This document shows, piece by piece, positions 32,320-34,862 of a stretch of DNA of 34,862 nucleotides. This stretch comes from Sporichthya sp. GTDB lineage: Bacteria > Actinomycetota > Actinomycetes > Sporichthyales > Sporichthyaceae. Position 1 is the first letter of the stretch. Each line of letters opens with the position of its first letter. The stretch is taken from positions 1 through 34,862 of the forward strand of contig NZ_JACDFE010000015.1 in the NCBI RefSeq assembly GCF_013815995.1. Direction: 5' to 3'. A program made the translations under genes and the position numbers. Under the pieces are notes generated by a model. It was not told where the DNA came from. It worked only from the letters and a program-made list of their open reading frames with translations, and ran no database searches.

Positions 32320-33768
32320 TCACGCGCTTCCCTTCTCCTCGCCCAGCATCCGGTGCAATCTGGACACGAGCTCGCGCATCTCGGCGAGCTCCGCATCGCG
32401 TGGGTCGTGCTTGGTCTCGCTCTCGGGCGCGTTGGGCCGTGACCGGAACGCTTCGAGTGCTTCCAGGGCGGCAGCGTCGGCGCCGGGGAGGGCGTGCAGG
32501 TACTTGCCGGTCGTGGCGATGCTGCCGTGCCCGAGGCGCTCCTTGACGACCTGCAGGTCGGCTCCGCCGGCCAGCAGCCAGGAGGCGTGCGCGTGGCGTA
32601 GCCCGTGGGGCGTCACGGTGAATCCGATCTCAGCGGTCTGGACTGCCGGGTTCCACACGTGGGCACGGAACCAGCTGTTCGGGATGTGCCCGTCGGTGTT
32701 GACCTGATGCGGACGCCGAGGGTTGTCCTTACCGAGGGCGCGACGGGCCGCGCGGTAGACGGCGACCGCATCCTTGCACTGGCGGCACCGACAGCGTGCC
32801 GACTGATACGCGGTCAGCGTGCCGTGCCGGTACTGACGGCCCTTATCGTTCGGCTCGGTCAGCCCGAGCGTCTCGGGGTCGGGAAGCTGCGCCGGCCTGC
32901 AGTGCCGGACCTCCTTGGGAGCGGGGCACGGGAACAACAGGTCATCACGACCGAGCTCGCGCTCCCTGATGTGCAGCTGGATCTGCTTCACGAGCCGGGC
33001 CGTCAGGGAGAGCTGGCGCCACTCCTTGTCCTTCGGGTAGTCCTTGACGACGAACCGCACGTTGTCGGGGCGGGTCTTTGACTTGAGCTCGACCACCGCC
33101 CGGGAGACGGTCAGCAGGCGGGGCTTCATGTCGATGTCCTTGGGGCGCAGCTCGGTCAGCTCGCCCCAGCGCAACCCGGTCTCGATCTTGGTCTCGACCA
33201 GCAGACGCATGGTGTCGTCCTGCAGGCCGGCGTAGATCGCGTCGTACTGCTCGACGGTGATGATGCGTCGCGGCTTGCGGGCCACCGGCGGGGTCTTGAC
33301 CCCGCGACCGGCGTGCAGCCACACGACCTGGTCGTTCAGGGCCGTGGACAGGATCGCATCGAGCACGACCTTGGCCTCGCGGATCGTCGGCGGGCGTGCG
33401 CCGTAATCGCGCTGCAGTTCGGTGACCCACTCCCGCACATGGTGGGGGAGCAGCTCGGCCATGCGGACGTTACCCAGGCCGGGCAGCACGTAGCGGTTGA
33501 GCACGTACCGGTAGTTCTCCCGGGTGGTCAGCTCGATCTGGTGGTTGGGGAACCACTCGGTCTCGACGTAGGTGGACAGGGTCTGCCGGCCCCGCTTGGG
33601 ATCTCCGACCTTCCCGGCCGCGAGATCCTCTTCGGCCTTGTGCCAGGCCCGGATCGCTTCCTTCTCGGTCCGGTAGCTGCCGGCGGAGCGCTCTACGCCG
33701 CGGACGTCCCGGTACTTGGCTTCATGCCGAAGCCCGCGAGGGCCTTCACGGGCTCGAATCCACCCCAT
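32320..33768 (-). CDS. Tyrosine recombinase / site-specific integrase 2, with cysteine-rich insert
   Basis: About 482 residues from the ATG at 33768, with GGAGG 6 bases upstream. The catalytic set is ETGLRWGEL (Arg), [10 protein letters not shown] (His-x-x-Arg), [13 protein letters not shown] (His, Tyr). It is about 100 residues longer than integrase 1. The extra part lies between the catalytic Arg and the HxxR box and includes [19 protein letters not shown], a small Cys cluster seen as a DNA-binding element in actinobacterial phage-type proteins. It sits next to the tRNA-Ala fragment and is the likely integrase for that att site. Confidence 0.93.
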   Translation of the reverse strand: MGWIRAREGPRGLRHEAKYRDVRGVERSAGSYRTEKEAIRAWHKAEEDLAAGKVGDPKRGRQTLSTYVETEWFPNHQIELTTRENYRYVLNRYVLPGLGNVRMAELLPHHVREWVTELQRDYGARPPTIREAKVVLDAILSTALNDQVVWLHAGRGVKTPPVARKPRRIITVEQYDAIYAGLQDDTMRLLVETKIETGLRWGELTELRPKDIDMKPRLLTVSRAVVELKSKTRPDNVRFVVKDYPKDKEWRQLSLTARLVKQIQLHIRERELGRDDLLFPCPAPKEVRHCRPAQLPDPETLGLTEPNDKGRQYRHGTLTAYQSARCRCRQCKDAVAVYRAARRALGKDNPRRPHQVNTDGHIPNSWFRAHVWNPAVQTAEIGFTVTPHGLRHAHASWLLAGGADLQVVKERLGHGSIATTGKYLHALPGADAAALEALEAFRSRPNAPESETKHDPRDAELAEMRELVSRLHRMLGEEKGSA

Positions 33769-33791
33769 CGCCGGCCTCCCCACCGAAGATC

Positions 33792-33813
33792 ATTTGGCAG
33801 CAATTTGGCAGCA
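33792..33813. repeat. Perfect 11-bp tandem repeat upstream of integrase 2
   Basis: ATTTGGCAGCA occurs twice in direct succession just upstream of the integrase 2 start. The spacing is one helical turn. It probably binds integrase arms or an excisionase. Confidence 0.6.
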
Positions 33814-33935
33814 GGAGCCGGGGCGGACGGCAATAGACTGTCCCGGACGGTCCTGGACCAAATAGGCCTCTGACCTGCAATTATAGCCCGATTCCCGGCG
33901 GCACAGGAAGACCTGCCTTCGACGCCAAGTGGCGA

Positions 33936-33977
33936 TTCGCATCGAGGGGGTCTGGGGTTCAAATCCCCACAGCTCCA
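33936..33977 (+). tRNA. 3' half of a tRNA-Ala(CGC) gene, probable attR
   Basis: From the anticodon loop TTCGCAT (anticodon CGC) the sequence gives the 3' anticodon strand CGAGG, variable bases GGGTC, T-arm TGGGG-TTCAAAT-CCCCA and acceptor CAGCTCC followed by A and CC. The 5' half is missing: upstream bases cannot pair with these strands. Such 3' fragments mark the far end of an element inserted in a tRNA gene. CCA is not encoded, as usual in actinomycetes. Confidence 0.75.
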
Positions 33978-34072
33978 CCCGTTAGTGCAGGTCAGGGGCC
34001 GGATTCGGGTTCACCGAAGCTGGCCCCTCGAATTGGTGGGCAGATTTCCGGAGGACGGGCAGGGACTATGCC

Positions 34073-34390
34073 GGTGACCGCGTCGCGGTGAGCGTCGGCG
34101 ATGGCCTGCTGCGTGGTTGGGTCGCCGAGTGCCCACAACACGCTGGCCGACTCGGAACGGTGAACGTCAGATCGAACCCGGCAACCGCAGCCATCGCCTC
34201 CTCGGCAACGGCGGTGTCTGCGGTCAGCCCGCGGCCGCCGTGGAGCCCGGAGCCGAACCATCGACCGGCCGGCGGGGTTGGCCCGACGCGGCGTAGTACG
34301 ACGTCAACGACGTCCCGGCATCGCGGGCGCAGTCCCCGCACGCGGTGTGCTTGAGCAGGCACCGGCGCTGCAGGGCGGGGGTCAGACCTC
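34073..34390 (-). pseudogene. MobF (TrwC/TraA-type) relaxase remnant, two frameshifts
   Basis: Three frames on the minus strand line up into one relaxase N-terminal region. They read ...GDCARDAGTSLTSYYAASGQP, then PAGRWFGSGLHGGRGL...EEAMAAVAGFDLTFTVP, then ESASVLWALGDPTTQQAIADAHRDAV. The join at TVP/ESASV is explained by loss of one A from an expected P-K-S codon run. The rest of the relaxase and helicase is gone. It lies just outside the tRNA fragment, so it belongs to older mobile DNA. Confidence 0.65.
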
Positions 34391-34430
34391 CCACACCGCG
34401 GAAGCCAGCAGCACCGGACCCAGATCGGGG

Positions 34431-34862
34431 TCACCACGATCCGGACCCAGCGGGCCGTGTGCCGAAGCGTAGGCTCATCCGGGTGCCGCCCTCGGGCGTG
34501 AGCGGTGACTCGACCCGCAGCCCTTGGTGTGCGGCCGCGACCTGGGCGACCAGTGCCAGCCCGATGCCGGAGTGGCCCTCGGCTGTGGTCCAGTACCGCT
34601 CCAGGATCCGTGGCTGGTCCGCGGCCGGGATGCCGGGCCCGCGGTCGGTGACCGAGACCGTGGCGACGCCGTCCTCGGCCCCGAGGTCGACCACGACGTC
34701 CGCACCGGCGGGGGAGTAGCGCACGGCGTTGTCGACCAGTGCATCCACCGCGCGAAAGACGGCGGCGCCGTCGATCGGCAGCGGGAACCGGTCGGCGCCG
34801 GTCCTTCGCAGCCGCACGCCGCGCGCCGCGGCGGGCCCGGTGTGCATCGCGCAGGCCTGGTC
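34431..34862 (-). CDS. Sensor histidine kinase, C-terminal ATPase part (runs off right edge)
   Basis: The open frame enters from the right edge and ends at 34431. It contains the HATPase_c boxes DALVDNAVRYSP (N box), VTDRGPGIP (G1) and EGHSGIGLALV (G2), and ends ...EGGTRMSLRFGTRPAGSGSW. The sensor, HAMP and phospho-acceptor His parts lie outside the window. No regulator gene is visible on this side. Confidence 0.88.
   Translation of the reverse strand, partial: DQACAMHTGPAAARGVRLRRTGADRFPLPIDGAAVFRAVDALVDNAVRYSPAGADVVVDLGAEDGVATVSVTDRGPGIPAADQPRILERYWTTAEGHSGIGLALVAQVAAAHQGLRVESPLTPEGGTRMSLRFGTRPAGSGSW

Noticed and set aside
33936-33942. Possible complete tRNA gene ending at 33977
   Set aside because: No D-arm, 5' acceptor or 5' anticodon strand can be paired upstream; only the 3' half is present.
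1-34862. CRISPR arrays, rRNA genes and riboswitches
   Set aside because: No regularly spaced repeats, rRNA sequence or B12-riboswitch-like leader was seen, including before the B12 mutase operon.

Overview
The window is high-GC DNA with dense, overlapping ATGA/GTGA gene junctions. It carries a large ATP-binding LuxR (LAL) regulator, two soluble P450s, paired acyl-CoA dehydrogenases, a GPP34 protein and a MobF relaxase remnant. Together these point to an actinomycete (Actinomycetota). The genus cannot be told from the sequence alone.

Layout. Bases 1-58 are the edge of an IS3-type transposase gene. Bases 286-2946 encode the LAL regulator. Bases 3059-13837 (+) form a long catabolic operon: fused 2-oxoacid (indolepyruvate-type) ferredoxin oxidoreductase, amidohydrolase, FMN 2-hydroxyacid dehydrogenase, ADP-forming acyl-CoA synthetase, fumarylacetoacetase-fold protein, CitE/HpcH-type lyase and a membrane protein. 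Bases 15978-13847 (-) encode two overlapping acyl-CoA dehydrogenase subunits. Bases 16170-19891 (+) encode a split B12-dependent acyl-CoA mutase, a MaoC-fold protein, a MeaB-type GTPase and a free-standing lipoyl domain. A complete IS3-family element (19938-21291) follows. Bases 24325-21289 (-) encode a P450, a cyclase-family hydrolase and an SDR whose tail was trimmed by the IS. Then come an SDR pseudogene, a second P450 and an AveC-like membrane protein, all (+). From about 27.3 kb the content changes to a GPP34 protein, a frameshifted DoxX gene, tyrosine integrase 1, an AbiE toxin-antitoxin pair, integrase 2, a tRNA-Ala 3' fragment (probable attR), a decayed MobF relaxase and the end of a histidine kinase gene.

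The main result is that eight copies of a 16-17 bp palindrome, TGAGTA-N4/5-TACTCA, lie almost only in the leaders of the catabolic transcription units. They tie bases 3059-27331 into one probable regulon, plausibly served by the adjacent LAL protein. The enzymes suggest degradation of a cyclic or branched carboxylic compound: P450 oxidation, ring or ester opening, CoA-level dehydrogenation and hydration, a B12 carbon-skeleton rearrangement, C-C cleavage, and ferredoxin-linked oxidative decarboxylation of a 2-oxoacid. The mutase keeps the Tyr and Arg that mark methylmalonyl-CoA mutase but has Asp where that family has its catalytic His, and lacks other active-site residues, so its substrate is probably not a known one. 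The tRNA fragment suggests the cluster may sit in an integrated island whose other end lies left of this window.
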